64,000 bases of DNA from Parvibaculum sp. (GTDB lineage: Bacteria > Pseudomonadota > Alphaproteobacteria > Parvibaculales > Parvibaculaceae): the NCBI GenBank assembly GCA_017642695.1, contig JAEPQD010000001.1, positions 2,179,701 to 2,243,700 on the forward strand, given 5' to 3'. A program made the translations under genes and the position numbers. Each line of letters begins with the position of its first letter. Position 1 is the first letter of the stretch. The notes beneath the pieces were generated by a model. The model did no database searches, had not been told where the DNA came from, and saw only the letters and a list, made by a program, of their open reading frames with translations. This document shows, in pieces, positions 1 through 8,851 of the stretch.

Positions 1-995
1 CAAGCGGCGGCACTGAAGCGGCACGGCTTGCCTTTCATGCTGCGGAGGCGGCGCAGGGCGTGGAGCGCTTGATCGTCTCTGCGGTCGAGCATGATGCGGT
101 TCGGGCATCTGCCGAGGTCTCGGGTTTGCCCGTCGATATTCTGCCGGTGGATGAAGACGGCAGGGCTGACCTCGCCGCGCTCAAGGCATTGCTCGAGACA
201 TCGGACAAGCGTGCGCTTGTTGCTCTGATGTTCGCGAACAACGAGACAGGCGTCATCCAGCCCGTCGCGGAGGCGGCGGCCATTGCACATGAAACGGATT
301 CGCTCCTGCTCTGCGATGCCGTTCAGGCGGCAGGCAAGACGCCTCTAGATTTTGTGGCTTTGGATGCGGACATGATGATGCTCGGTGGCCACAAGATTGG
401 CGCGCCGCTTGGTGTCGGCGCGCTTGTCCTCCGCGAGGGGCTGCCTTTCGCAACGCTTGCCGTAGGAGGTGGACAGGAGATGCGTCGCCGGGCGGGCAGT
501 GAGAATGTTTCCGGTATTGCCGGGTTCGGCGCAGCGGCTCGGGCTGCACTCGAAGGTCTTGAAGCCTTCGCGAAGCTTGGTCATCTGCGGGACAGTATGG
601 AAGAGGAAATCGCGAGCATCGCGCCCGACGTCCGCTTCTTTGGCAAAGGCGCAGAGCGTCTGCCGAACACGAGCTATCTCTCGGCACCGGGCCTCAATGC
701 AGAGACGCTTCTGATGATGCTCGACCTTGACGGCATCGCGGTCAGCGCAGGTGCAGCGTGTTCGTCAGGCAAGATCGGTCAGCCGCGTGTACTCGACGCG
801 ATGCGTGTTCCCGGCGAGTTGTCGTTGGGTGCGGTTCGCGTGAGCCTGGGATGGACGAGTGAAGCGCGGGATGTGGACCAATTCGTTGAGAGCTGGTCTC
901 GCGCCTATGAGCGCGCACGCGCGAAAACGAAAATGAACGCAAATGTAGCCGCGAGCGTAACAACGGATACGCCGCTTGCGGCGGTGGAGAGTTGA
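1..995 (+). CDS. Cysteine desulfurase, IscS/NifS-like (5' end outside window)
   Basis: PLP enzyme that takes sulfur from cysteine as a protein-bound persulfide for Fe-S cluster assembly. The frame is already open at base 3 and begins inside the SGGTEA motif, so the N-terminus lies upstream of the window. Visible are the PLP-lysine motif [10 protein letters not shown] and the active-site loop [10 protein letters not shown], which is the group I (IscS/NifS) form and differs from the group II SufS encoded further on at 4536. The stop precedes the sufB start by one base, so it is the upstream member of the suf operon. In alphaproteobacteria an Rrf2 regulator (IscR or RirA) commonly precedes this gene; that would be outside the window. 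Confidence 0.93.
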   Translation, partial: SGGTEAARLAFHAAEAAQGVERLIVSAVEHDAVRASAEVSGLPVDILPVDEDGRADLAALKALLETSDKRALVALMFANNETGVIQPVAEAAAIAHETDSLLLCDAVQAAGKTPLDFVALDADMMMLGGHKIGAPLGVGALVLREGLPFATLAVGGGQEMRRRAGSENVSGIAGFGAAARAALEGLEAFAKLGHLRDSMEEEIASIAPDVRFFGKGAERLPNTSYLSAPGLNAETLLMMLDLDGIAVSAGAACSSGKIGQPRVLDAMRVPGELSLGAVRVSLGWTSEARDVDQFVESWSRAYERARAKTKMNANVAASVTTDTPLAAVES

Positions 996-996
996 T

Positions 997-2445
997 ATGG
1001 CAGCCGTACGGGAAACCGTCGAAACCGTTGGTGAAGTGGAGAAGTACAAATACGGCTTCTTCACCGACATCGAATCCGAAAAGGCTCCTCTGGGCCTGAC
1101 GGAGGATACGGTTCGCTTCATTTCGGCGAAGAAGAACGAGCCTGCATGGTTGCTTGAATGGCGTCTCGCGGCTTTCCGCCGCTGGTTGACAATGACGGAG
1201 CCGACCTGGGCAAAGGTGAGCTATCCGCCGATTGATTTTCAGGATGCCTATTATTATTCGGCGCCGAAGCAACAGGCGAAGCTCGACAGCCTCGACCAGG
1301 TCGACCCGAAACTGCTCGAAACCTACGAGAAGCTGGGCATTCCGCTGACCGAGCAGAAGATGCTGGCGGGCGTTGCGGTGGATGCCGTGTTCGACAGCGT
1401 TTCGGTGGTCACGACCTTCAAGGAGAAGCTTGCGGAAGCGGGCGTGATCTTCTGCCCGATGTCGGAAGCGGTCGCGAAGCATCCCGAACTCGTGAAGAAA
1501 TATCTGGGCTCGGTGGTGCCGACGTCGGATAATTTCTATGCGACGCTGAATTCTGCGGTCTTCTCGGAAGGCTCCTTCGTTTACATCCCCGAAGGTGTGC
1601 GCTGCCCGATGGAGCTCTCCACTTATTTCCGCATCAACGAGAAGCAGACGGGCCAGTTCGAGCGCACCCTCATCATCGCCGAGAAAGGCTCCTATGTGAG
1701 TTATCTCGAGGGATGCACGGCGCCGCAACGCGACGAGAACCAGCTGCATGCGGCGGTGGTCGAGCTCGTCGCGCTCGACGATGCCGAGATCAAGTATTCG
1801 ACCGTGCAGAACTGGTTTCCCGGCGACGAGGAAGGCAAAGGCGGCGTCTACAATTTCGTGACGAAGCGTGGCGACTGCCGCGGCGCCAACTCGAAGATAT
1901 CCTGGACGCAGGTCGAGACCGGTTCGGCAATCACCTGGAAGTATCCGAGCTGCATCCTGCGCGGCGACAATTCGCGTGGTGAATTCTATTCGATCGCGAT
2001 CTCGAACGGCCGTCAGCAGGTCGACAGCGGCACCAAGATGATCCATCTCGGTCGCAACACCACGAGCCGCATCATCTCGAAGGGTATTTCGGCGGGTAAA
2101 TCGTCCAACACCTATCGGGGCCTCGTGAGCGTTCATCGCAAGGCGGAGAACGTGCGCAACTTCACGCAATGCGACAGCCTGTTGATCGGCAGCAAGTGCT
2201 CGGCACATACCGTGCCTTACGTCGAGACCAAGAACCCGAGCGCGGTTCTGGAACACGAGGCGACGACCTCGAAGATCAGCGACGACCAGCTCTTCTACTG
2301 CATGCAGCGTGGCATCGGAGAAGAAGAGGCGGTGGCGCTCATCGTCAACGGGTTCTGCCGCGACGTGCTGCAGCAGCTCCCCATGGAGTTTGCCGTCGAG
2401 GCGCAGAAGCTCGTCGGCATCAGTCTGGAAGGCAGCGTCGGCTGA
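997..2445 (+). CDS. sufB: Fe-S cluster scaffold subunit SufB
   Basis: Core subunit of the SufBCD scaffold complex, which builds clusters in the cytoplasm from SufS-derived sulfur. It is 482 residues, close to the 495 of E. coli SufB. The late conserved block [12 protein letters not shown] carries a cysteine at about residue 392, matching E. coli Cys405. The frame extends upstream to a TTG at 976, but ATG 997 is preferred: it has GGAGAG about six bases upstream, and its product MAAVRETVE resembles other alphaproteobacterial SufB N-termini. It starts one base after the preceding desulfurase stop. Confidence 0.97.
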   Translation: MAAVRETVETVGEVEKYKYGFFTDIESEKAPLGLTEDTVRFISAKKNEPAWLLEWRLAAFRRWLTMTEPTWAKVSYPPIDFQDAYYYSAPKQQAKLDSLDQVDPKLLETYEKLGIPLTEQKMLAGVAVDAVFDSVSVVTTFKEKLAEAGVIFCPMSEAVAKHPELVKKYLGSVVPTSDNFYATLNSAVFSEGSFVYIPEGVRCPMELSTYFRINEKQTGQFERTLIIAEKGSYVSYLEGCTAPQRDENQLHAAVVELVALDDAEIKYSTVQNWFPGDEEGKGGVYNFVTKRGDCRGANSKISWTQVETGSAITWKYPSCILRGDNSRGEFYSIAISNGRQQVDSGTKMIHLGRNTTSRIISKGISAGKSSNTYRGLVSVHRKAENVRNFTQCDSLLIGSKCSAHTVPYVETKNPSAVLEHEATTSKISDDQLFYCMQRGIGEEEAVALIVNGFCRDVLQQLPMEFAVEAQKLVGISLEGSVG

Positions 2446-2470
2446 CGCTGGAAGAGAAAGAAACGTGAGT

Positions 2471-3220
2471 ATGCTCGAGATCAGAAACCTGCATGTGACG
2501 GTGGATGGCAAGGAAATCTTGAAGGGGATCGACCTTGATGTCGCGGCGGGAGAAGTGCACGCGATCATGGGGCCGAACGGCTCCGGCAAGTCGACGCTCT
2601 CCTATGTGCTTGCAGGCCGAGAAGGCTACGAGGTGACGGAAGGCTCCATACGCTTCAACGGCAAGGACTTGTCGGAGATGGGCGTGGATGAGCGCGCAGC
2701 CGCGGGCATCTTCCTCGCCTTCCAGTATCCGCTCGAAATTCCGGGCGTCACTACCATGACCTTCCTCAAGACAGCGCTGAACGCGCAGCGGAAGGCGCGG
2801 GGCGAGGAGGAGCTCGACGCTGTGCGATTCCTCAAACTCGTCCGCGAGAAGGCGAAGCCTCTGAACGTCAACGACGACATGTTGAAGCGTGCGCTCAATG
2901 TCGGCTATTCGGGCGGCGAGAAGAAGCGGGCCGAGGTGTTGCAGATGTCGCTGCTGGAGCCCGCGCTCGCGGTGCTGGACGAAACGGATTCGGGCCTCGA
3001 CATCGACGCGCTGAAGACCGTCGCCGACGGCGTCAACGCGCTGCGCTCACCCGAGCGCTCCATGATCGTGATCACGCATTACCAGAGGCTCCTCGACTAC
3101 ATCGTGCCGGATGTCGTGCACGTGTTGTCGGGAGGGCGCATCGTGAAGACGGGCGGCAAGGAACTGGCGCTCGAACTGGAGAAGTCGGGTTACGCGGGTT
3201 ATGGCGCGGACGCGGCATGA
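2471..3220 (+). CDS. sufC: SUF system ATPase SufC
   Basis: ABC-type ATPase that drives conformational change in the SufBCD scaffold; it is soluble and not a transporter. It is 249 residues. Walker A GPNGSGKST is near residue 34, the signature SGGEKKR near 147, and Walker B reads VLDETDSGLD; the ETDSGLD form is characteristic of SufC. ATG 2471 gives the usual N-terminus MLEIRNLHV; an in-frame GTG at 2465 would add two residues. The stop overlaps the sufD start as ATGA. Confidence 0.97.
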   Translation: MLEIRNLHVTVDGKEILKGIDLDVAAGEVHAIMGPNGSGKSTLSYVLAGREGYEVTEGSIRFNGKDLSEMGVDERAAAGIFLAFQYPLEIPGVTTMTFLKTALNAQRKARGEEELDAVRFLKLVREKAKPLNVNDDMLKRALNVGYSGGEKKRAEVLQMSLLEPALAVLDETDSGLDIDALKTVADGVNALRSPERSMIVITHYQRLLDYIVPDVVHVLSGGRIVKTGGKELALELEKSGYAGYGADAA

Positions 3221-4539
3221 GCGGAAACATGGCTGAAAAGGCGGCACAGAACTTCGTCGAGGCCTACGAGGCGGCGCGCACCGCGCTGCCCGGTGCGGAC
3301 GGCTGGCTTGCCCGCCGCCGCGCGGCTGCGATCGAGTCCTTCGCCGGTGCCGGCCTGCCGCATCGCCGCCTTGAGGAGTGGAAATATACCGACCTCCGCC
3401 AGACGCTCGACAAGGCAGGTTTCGCGTCGGCGCCGGAGCATATGGGTGCCGTCGTGCTGCCGGAAGCTGCGGCGGCTTCCGCCTTCTCGACTCTCGACCG
3501 GTATGTGCTCGTCTTCGTGAACGGCCGCTTCCGCGCCGATCTGTCGAAGGCCGCGCGTTTGCCCAAGGGCGTCGAACTTCACGGCCTTGCCGACGTGCTG
3601 ACAGAGCAATGGGCGAAGGACCTTATCGAGCGGCGCTTTGATGAGGCGCGTCAGGCCGAAGAAATCGTCGATCTCAATACGGCGCTGATGAATGACGGCA
3701 TGTGCCTGCGTATTCGCAAGGGCGTGAAGCTGGACAAGCCTGTTCACCTTCTCTTTCTTGCCGCCGATGGCGGCGCATCGCATACGCGAAACCTCATTCT
3801 TCTTGAAGAGGAAGCGGAAGGGACGGTCCTTGAAAGCCATATCGGTGAGGCGGCCTCCTTTGCGGACATTGTGACCGATGTGGCGCTCGGCGACGGCGCG
3901 AAGCTTGACCATGTAAAGCTTCAGGACGAATCCGCGGACGCGGTTCATCTCGCGACATTGCGGGGTGAAATCGGTGCCGGGGCGCGCCTTTCGAGTTTCA
4001 CACTGACGCTCGGTTGCGGCGTCTCGCGCGGACAGAGCTTCATTCGCTTTGCGGGCGAAGGCGCGGAGGCTCACGTGAACGGCGCCTATGCGCTCCGCGC
4101 GAAACAGCATGCGGATCAGTTCTGCGTTGTCGATCACGCTGTGCCGCGCTGCGCCAGCAACACCGTCTTCAAGGGTGTGCTGGACGGGCAGTCGGAAGGC
4201 GTCTTCCAGGGCAAGGTGATCGTGCGGCCGGACGCCCAGAAGACGGACGGCCGCCAGATGACGCAGGCGCTGCTACTCTCGCGCGACGCGGCGATGAACG
4301 CCAAACCCGAACTCGAGATCTATGCAGATGATGTCCAATGCGCGCATGGCTCGACGGTGGGTGAGCTATCGAAGGACGCGCTCTTCTATCTGCGCTCGCG
4401 TGGTATCCCGGAAGCCGAGGCCCGGCGGCTCCTCGTACTCGCCTTTCTCGACGATGTGATCACTCTTGCGCCGCATGAAGAAGTGAGGGACATCCTGCGC
4501 GGCCTCGTTTCCGGTTGGTTCGAGGAGGCATCGACATGA
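3217..4539 (+). CDS. sufD: Fe-S cluster scaffold subunit SufD
   Basis: SufB paralogue that completes the SufBC2D scaffold and is implicated in iron entry. It is 440 residues. The N-terminal EEWKYTDLR motif is typical of SufD, and the C-terminal beta-helix region ends with GIPEAEARRLLVLAFL, shared with SufB. ATG overlaps the sufC stop, and the 3' end overlaps the sufS start in the same ATGA manner, so sufC, sufD and sufS are likely translationally coupled. Confidence 0.96.
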   Translation: MSGNMAEKAAQNFVEAYEAARTALPGADGWLARRRAAAIESFAGAGLPHRRLEEWKYTDLRQTLDKAGFASAPEHMGAVVLPEAAAASAFSTLDRYVLVFVNGRFRADLSKAARLPKGVELHGLADVLTEQWAKDLIERRFDEARQAEEIVDLNTALMNDGMCLRIRKGVKLDKPVHLLFLAADGGASHTRNLILLEEEAEGTVLESHIGEAASFADIVTDVALGDGAKLDHVKLQDESADAVHLATLRGEIGAGARLSSFTLTLGCGVSRGQSFIRFAGEGAEAHVNGAYALRAKQHADQFCVVDHAVPRCASNTVFKGVLDGQSEGVFQGKVIVRPDAQKTDGRQMTQALLLSRDAAMNAKPELEIYADDVQCAHGSTVGELSKDALFYLRSRGIPEAEARRLLVLAFLDDVITLAPHEEVRDILRGLVSGWFEEAST

Positions 4540-5780
4540 ACAAGCCCGTCCTCAGGACCGAGCCCTACGACGTCGAGAAGATCAGGACGGATTTCCCGAT
4601 CCTCTCCCGCGAAGTCTACGGCAAGCCGCTCGTCTATCTCGACAACGCCGCCTCGGCGCAGAAACCGCGGGCCGTTCTCGATGCGGTGAGTGAGGCATAT
4701 GGTAACGAATATTCGAATGTTCATCGCGGCATGCACTACCTCTCCAACGCGGCGACCGAGAAGTTCGAAGCCGCGCGGGAGACGGCGCGCGCTTTCCTGA
4801 ACGCCGCCTCGACGGATGAGATCGTTTTCACCTCCGGTGCGACCGATGCGATCAATCTCGTCGCATCCTCGTTCGTCGAGCCGATGATCGGTGAGGGCGA
4901 CGAAATCATCCTCTCGGTGCTGGAGCATCATTCGAACATCGTCCCCTGGCATTTTATGCGCGAACGTCACGGCGCGGTGTTGAAATATGTGCCGGTGACG
5001 GATGAGGGCGACCTCGACATTGAGGCATATCAAAAGCTTTTTACACCGCGCACGAAGATGGTCGCACTGACGAGCATGTCGAATGCGCTCGGTACCATCA
5101 CACCGATCAAGGAGATGATCGGGATCGCGCATGAGCGGGGCGTGCCCGTTCTTGTCGATGCCTGCCAAGGTACCGTCCACATGCCGACCAACGTCCGGGA
5201 CATGGATTGCGATTTCCTCGTCTGCTCGGGCCACAAGCTTTACGGACCGACGGGCATCGGCCTTCTTTACGGCAAGGCTGAGCACCTGAAATCCATGCGG
5301 CCCTATCGCGGCGGCGGCGAGATGATCCGCGAGGTCGGTCTTGATAATGTTACTTACGCCGCGCCGCCTCACCGGTTCGAGGCCGGAACGCCGGCCATCG
5401 TACAGGCCATTGGTCTCGGCGCCGCGCTTTCCTATATCGAGTCGGTGGGCCGTGACCGGATTCTCGCGCATGAAATGGCGCTGCGCGATTATGCGACGCG
5501 CCGCCTGTCGGAGATCAATAGTCTCCGTATCATCGGCACCACCAAGTCGAAGGGTAGTATCGTCTCTTTCGTGATGGATAATGCGCATCCGCACGATATA
5601 GCGACGGTGATCGACAGGGCAGGTGTGGCTGTTCGCGCGGGGCATCACTGTGCCCAACCCGTGATGGAACGGTTCGGCGTCGGCGCGACGACGCGGGCGT
5701 CCTTCGGTATGTACAATACGCTTGAGGAAGTGGACCGCCTTGCCGAGGCGCTCATAGACAGCAAGAAGTTCTTTGGCTGA
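4536..5780 (+). CDS. sufS: Cysteine desulfurase SufS (group II)
   Basis: PLP-dependent enzyme that supplies persulfide sulfur to SufB. It is 414 residues. The PLP lysine lies in SGHKLYGPTG (about residue 234) and the active-site cysteine in RAGHHCAQP (about residue 372), the group II pattern. ATG 4536 overlaps the sufD stop and has GAGGAGG about eight bases upstream, so it is preferred over the in-frame GTG at 4515. No SufE gene is visible nearby, so its sulfur acceptor is either encoded elsewhere or absent. The operon therefore holds two desulfurases of different classes. Confidence 0.96.
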   Translation: MNKPVLRTEPYDVEKIRTDFPILSREVYGKPLVYLDNAASAQKPRAVLDAVSEAYGNEYSNVHRGMHYLSNAATEKFEAARETARAFLNAASTDEIVFTSGATDAINLVASSFVEPMIGEGDEIILSVLEHHSNIVPWHFMRERHGAVLKYVPVTDEGDLDIEAYQKLFTPRTKMVALTSMSNALGTITPIKEMIGIAHERGVPVLVDACQGTVHMPTNVRDMDCDFLVCSGHKLYGPTGIGLLYGKAEHLKSMRPYRGGGEMIREVGLDNVTYAAPPHRFEAGTPAIVQAIGLGAALSYIESVGRDRILAHEMALRDYATRRLSEINSLRIIGTTKSKGSIVSFVMDNAHPHDIATVIDRAGVAVRAGHHCAQPVMERFGVGATTRASFGMYNTLEEVDRLAEALIDSKKFFG

Positions 5781-5788
5781 GGGTCGAG

Positions 5789-6184
5789 ATGTCTGAAGAT
5801 GCAAACAGGATCGAGACGGAAAAGGAGGCTCCTGCCGGCGATGCGGCGGCGCAGGTTTCCGCCATTCCGCAGGAAGAGCTCGACCAGCTCACCGACGACA
5901 TCATCGCGGCACTCAAGACGGTCTACGATCCGGAAATCCCGGTTGATATCTACGAGCTTGGCCTCATCTACAAGGTGGATATCTCGGATGACAGGGACGT
6001 TGTCGTCGATATGACGTTGACAGCCCCCGGCTGCCCGGTTGCGGGCACGATGCCGATAATGGTCGAGGATGCTGTCCGCACGGTTGAGGGCATTGCTGAC
6101 GTGCGCGTTAACATGACTTTCGATCCCCCCTGGGACCCGAGCCGGATGTCCGACGAAGCGCGTGTTGCGCTCAACATGTATTGA
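5789..6184 (+). CDS. sufT: SUF-associated DUF59/MIP18-family protein (SufT-like)
   Basis: 131-residue protein of the MIP18/PaaD family, linked to Fe-S protein maturation. After a low-complexity N-terminus of about 35 residues it shows the family blocks TVYDPEIPVDIYELGLIY and LTAPGCPVAG (conserved Cys) and a C-terminal FDPPWDPSRMS. It starts eight bases after sufS and is followed at once by the sufA-type gene. Position and family support an accessory role in cluster transfer; the exact biochemistry is not settled for bacterial SufT proteins. Confidence 0.9.
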   Translation: MSEDANRIETEKEAPAGDAAAQVSAIPQEELDQLTDDIIAALKTVYDPEIPVDIYELGLIYKVDISDDRDVVVDMTLTAPGCPVAGTMPIMVEDAVRTVEGIADVRVNMTFDPPWDPSRMSDEARVALNMY

Positions 6185-6195
6185 AGGTGACGACC

Positions 6196-6555
6196 ATGGC
6201 GAGACCCATGCCCAAGGCGATCACACTCACGGAAGCTGCGGCAGACCGCATGAAGGAAATCATGGCGGCCTCCGAAGGCAGGTATATTGGCGTTCGTATC
6301 GGCGTGAAGAACGGCGGCTGCGCCGGCATGGAATACACAATGGATTATGCCGAGGATCAGCAGCCCCTCGACGAGGTGGTGGAAGACCGCGGTGTGAAGA
6401 TCCTGATCGATCCGAAGGCGATCCTCTTCCTGCTCGGTACCGAGATGGACTATACGACCGAGAAATTTTCTTCCGGCTTCCGCTTCAACAACCCGAACCA
6501 GACGGATGCCTGCGGCTGCGGCGAGAGCGTGTCGATCACGCCGGTCTCCGCCTAG
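6196..6555 (+). CDS. sufA: A-type Fe-S carrier, SufA/IscA/ErpA family
   Basis: 119-residue A-type carrier that receives clusters from the scaffold and passes them to target proteins. The three conserved cysteines are present as NGGCAGMEY and, near the C-terminus, ACGCGESVS. ATG 6196 is chosen because AAGGTGA lies five bases upstream; the frame runs back to a TTG at 6181. It is the last gene of the suf operon. SufA, IscA and ErpA cannot be separated firmly by eye, so the symbol rests on context. Confidence 0.9.
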   Translation: MARPMPKAITLTEAAADRMKEIMAASEGRYIGVRIGVKNGGCAGMEYTMDYAEDQQPLDEVVEDRGVKILIDPKAILFLLGTEMDYTTEKFSSGFRFNNPNQTDACGCGESVSITPVSA

Positions 6556-6561
6556 GCGCCG

Positions 6562-6957
6562 ATGGCCGTCAGCAGCGAATACAAGGCCTTCGTGGCCGAA
6601 CAGCTGGAGCCGCTGGGGTCTGTCACCACGCGCAACATGTTCGGCGGCGCGGGCGTCTATCTCGACGGTCTGATGTTCGGACTGATCGCGGGCGAAACGC
6701 TCTACTTCAAGGTCGATGACCGCAACCGCGCGGACTACGAGGAAGAAGGGCTCGGTCCCTTTACCGTGCAATTGACGCGAGGCGGCACGGGTTCCTTTTC
6801 CTACTACGAGGTGCCCGAGCGTCTGTACGACGATCCGGATGAACTCGTCCAATGGGCGCGCAAGGCGCTCGACGCGACGCTGGCGGCCAAGGCAGCGAAG
6901 CCTGTGAAAAGGAAGAGGACCCCGGCGCGAAAGAAAACCGCGCGCCTCGGAACCTGA
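6562..6957 (+). CDS. TfoX N-terminal domain protein
   Basis: 131 residues. The stretch from VTTRNMFGGAGVYLDGLMFG to about residue 95 is the TfoX N-terminal domain, named after a competence regulator but here standing alone without the C-terminal domain. The last 20 residues are strongly basic (AKPVKRKRTPARKK), which could bind nucleic acid. It starts six bases after the sufA stop and probably shares the transcript; no link to Fe-S assembly is known. Confidence 0.82.
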   Translation: MAVSSEYKAFVAEQLEPLGSVTTRNMFGGAGVYLDGLMFGLIAGETLYFKVDDRNRADYEEEGLGPFTVQLTRGGTGSFSYYEVPERLYDDPDELVQWARKALDATLAAKAAKPVKRKRTPARKKTARLGT

Positions 6958-6968
6958 AGCGCGCGGTC

Positions 6969-7037
6969 ATGCCTTACATTCTTCTCTTCATCGCCGTGAT
7001 GTTTCTTGCGCTGCTTGCAAGCTGCATCATCGGCTGA
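6969..7037 (+). CDS. Possible 22-residue hydrophobic peptide
   Basis: Short open frame encoding one hydrophobic segment (MPYILLFIAVMFLALLASCIIG), enough for a single membrane helix. It begins 11 bases after the TfoX-N gene and ends just before the convergent enoyl-CoA hydratase gene. There is no convincing ribosome-binding site. It could be a real small membrane protein or chance; conservation would decide. Confidence 0.28.
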   Translation: MPYILLFIAVMFLALLASCIIG

Positions 7038-7040
7038 GCG

Positions 7041-7832
7041 TCAGTTCCCCTTGAACTGGGCGGGACGCTTCTCGAGGAAGGCGCGTACGCCTTCCTTGAA
7101 GTCCTCGCCATAGCCAGCCGTCCGCTGAAGCTGCCGCTCCATGTTGAGCTGCTCTTCGTATGTGTTGTCGGTGCTTTCCCAGTAAAGCTGGCGGATCATG
7201 CCCAGTGTTTTCGTCGGCCCACTTGCAAGATCGGCGGCGAGTGTCTGCGCCTCGCCCATAAGCTTTTCGTCGTCGAAGACGCGGTTCACGAGACCCCACT
7301 GGAGTGCTGTCTCGGCGGGCAGTTTCTCGCCAAGCAGCGACAGTTCCATCGCACGCGCCTTGCCGACGAGTCGTGGCAGAATCCAGGTCGAACCGCCGTC
7401 GGGCACGAGGCCGATGCGGCGGAAAGCCTGGAGGAAGTAGGACGAGCGCGCGCAGAGCACGAGGTCGCCCATCAGCGCGAAGCTCATGCCCACGCCGGCC
7501 GCCGGCCCGTTCACCGCTGTGACAAAGGGCATCTGAAGGTTGCGCAGGCGGCGCAGGAACGGATGGTACATGGTCTCGAGCGCCGAGCCGGCATCGGGCC
7601 GTGCGCCGGAATTGTCGCCGCGCCCCTGCAGGTTCGCACCGGTGCAGAAGCCGCGCCCTTCGCCCGTCATGAGGAGGCAGCGCACGCCGTTCTTCGGGTC
7701 TTCAACGGCATCCATCGCCTGCATCAGCCCGCCGAGCATTTCCAGCGAAACGGCGTTCATCACCTCCGGATGATTGAGTGTCAGCGTGCCGACGCTCCCA
7801 TCAATGTCGAGTTTTACGCGCTCGAATTCCAT
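7041..7832 (-). CDS. Enoyl-CoA hydratase/isomerase, PaaG-like (copy 1)
   Basis: 263-residue crotonase-fold protein acting on an acyl-CoA. The oxyanion-hole region GEGRGFCTGANL and the second block NGPAAGVGMSFALMGD are clear. The two catalytic glutamates of classical hydratases are not seen; instead the IGLVPDGGSTWILP block carries the aspartate seen in PaaG-type isomerases. The substrate is unknown, and no other paa ring-cleavage gene is present, so phenylacetate degradation is not implied. The neighbour at 7872-8663 is a tandem paralogue, 39 bases upstream on the same strand. Confidence 0.92.
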   Translation of the reverse strand: MEFERVKLDIDGSVGTLTLNHPEVMNAVSLEMLGGLMQAMDAVEDPKNGVRCLLMTGEGRGFCTGANLQGRGDNSGARPDAGSALETMYHPFLRRLRNLQMPFVTAVNGPAAGVGMSFALMGDLVLCARSSYFLQAFRRIGLVPDGGSTWILPRLVGKARAMELSLLGEKLPAETALQWGLVNRVFDDEKLMGEAQTLAADLASGPTKTLGMIRQLYWESTDNTYEEQLNMERQLQRTAGYGEDFKEGVRAFLEKRPAQFKGN

Positions 7833-7871
7833 TGTCTCTCTCCCTGTTGCTTCTGTTGCGATTGTGGTTGC

Positions 7872-8663
7872 TCAGGCCGTGAATTCCGGTTCCTTCTTGG
7901 TGAGGAAGGCCTTCACGCCAGCAGCGAAATTCGGATGGTCTCCGAGCATGCCTTGCACATCGCGCTCATAATCGAGCTGAGCGGCGTAGTCGTTGTGGAG
8001 GGCCGTATCGATGGCCTTGCGGATTTCGCCGAAAGTGCCGGTCGGGCCCTTGGCGAACTTGGCCGCGATGCCGCGGGCTTCGTCCATCAGCGCGGCATCG
8101 TCGACGCATTTCCAGATGAGGCCCCATTCTGCCGCCGTCTCGGCGGGTAGCTTGTCGCCCAGCATCGCGAGGCCGAGCGCGCGGGCGCGACCGACGAGAC
8201 GCGGTAACTGCCAGGTGCAGCCGAGATCGGGGATGAGACCGAGCTTCGGTCCGAACACCTGGATGAAGCTCGCGCTCTTCGCTGCGATCACGATGTCTGC
8301 CGCGAGCGCAAGACCGACGCCGCCGCCTGCCGCGACGCCGTTGACAGCTGCGATGATCGGTTTCTTCAGCTCGTGGAGTTCGCGCATCATCGGATTGAAG
8401 CCGATGGTCATGCCGTGCGCGACGCCCTGGCCGATCGTCATGCCTTCCTGTCGCTGCCCTTGCGCCGCGAGGTCGGCGCCCGCACAGAAGCCTCGCCCGG
8501 CACCGGTGATGAGCAGCACACGCGCTTCGGAATCTTTCGCCACAGCGGCCACCGCTTCCCGCATGTCGGTGATCAATTGCGTGTTGATGCTGTTGAGAAC
8601 ATCGGGGCGGTTTAGCGTCAGAAGGGCGATCCCGTCTTTGACTTCGAGAGTGAGCGTTTCCAT
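7872..8663 (-). CDS. Enoyl-CoA hydratase/isomerase, PaaG-like (copy 2)
   Basis: Crotonase-fold paralogue of the 7041-7832 gene, 263 residues from the start used here. GAGRGFCAGADL and NGVAAGGGVGLALAAD form the CoA and oxyanion sites, and LGLIPDLGCTWQLPRLVG closely follows the PaaG pattern with its catalytic aspartate. The start METLTLEVKDG aligns with copy 1; another in-frame ATG at 8672 would add MGH. Transcription likely runs from this gene into copy 1. A tandem pair of isomerase-type enzymes suggests two steps or substrates in one acyl-CoA route. Confidence 0.92.
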   Translation of the reverse strand: METLTLEVKDGIALLTLNRPDVLNSINTQLITDMREAVAAVAKDSEARVLLITGAGRGFCAGADLAAQGQRQEGMTIGQGVAHGMTIGFNPMMRELHELKKPIIAAVNGVAAGGGVGLALAADIVIAAKSASFIQVFGPKLGLIPDLGCTWQLPRLVGRARALGLAMLGDKLPAETAAEWGLIWKCVDDAALMDEARGIAAKFAKGPTGTFGEIRKAIDTALHNDYAAQLDYERDVQGMLGDHPNFAAGVKAFLTKKEPEFTA

Positions 8664-8851
8664 GTGTCCCATGTCCGGTTTGTCTGTTTGGCGCCAGCAT
8701 AGTGTATCGGCGGCATTTTTGCCGCCGGATTGCGCCGCAAAGTAGCCTTGCGCAGACGCATGCGAAAGGTCGCGCAGGACAGGCCTTGCGCGCGCCAGCG
8801 TTACGTTGCGTCAATATTCGGAAAGTAGGCCGAAGAGCGGCTGGAAGAAGC

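Noticed and set aside
742..2589. 615-codon open frame on the minus strand opposite sufB
   Set aside because: It is the mirror of a highly conserved plus-strand gene in GC-rich DNA; the translation is Arg/His/Leu-rich with no family motifs.
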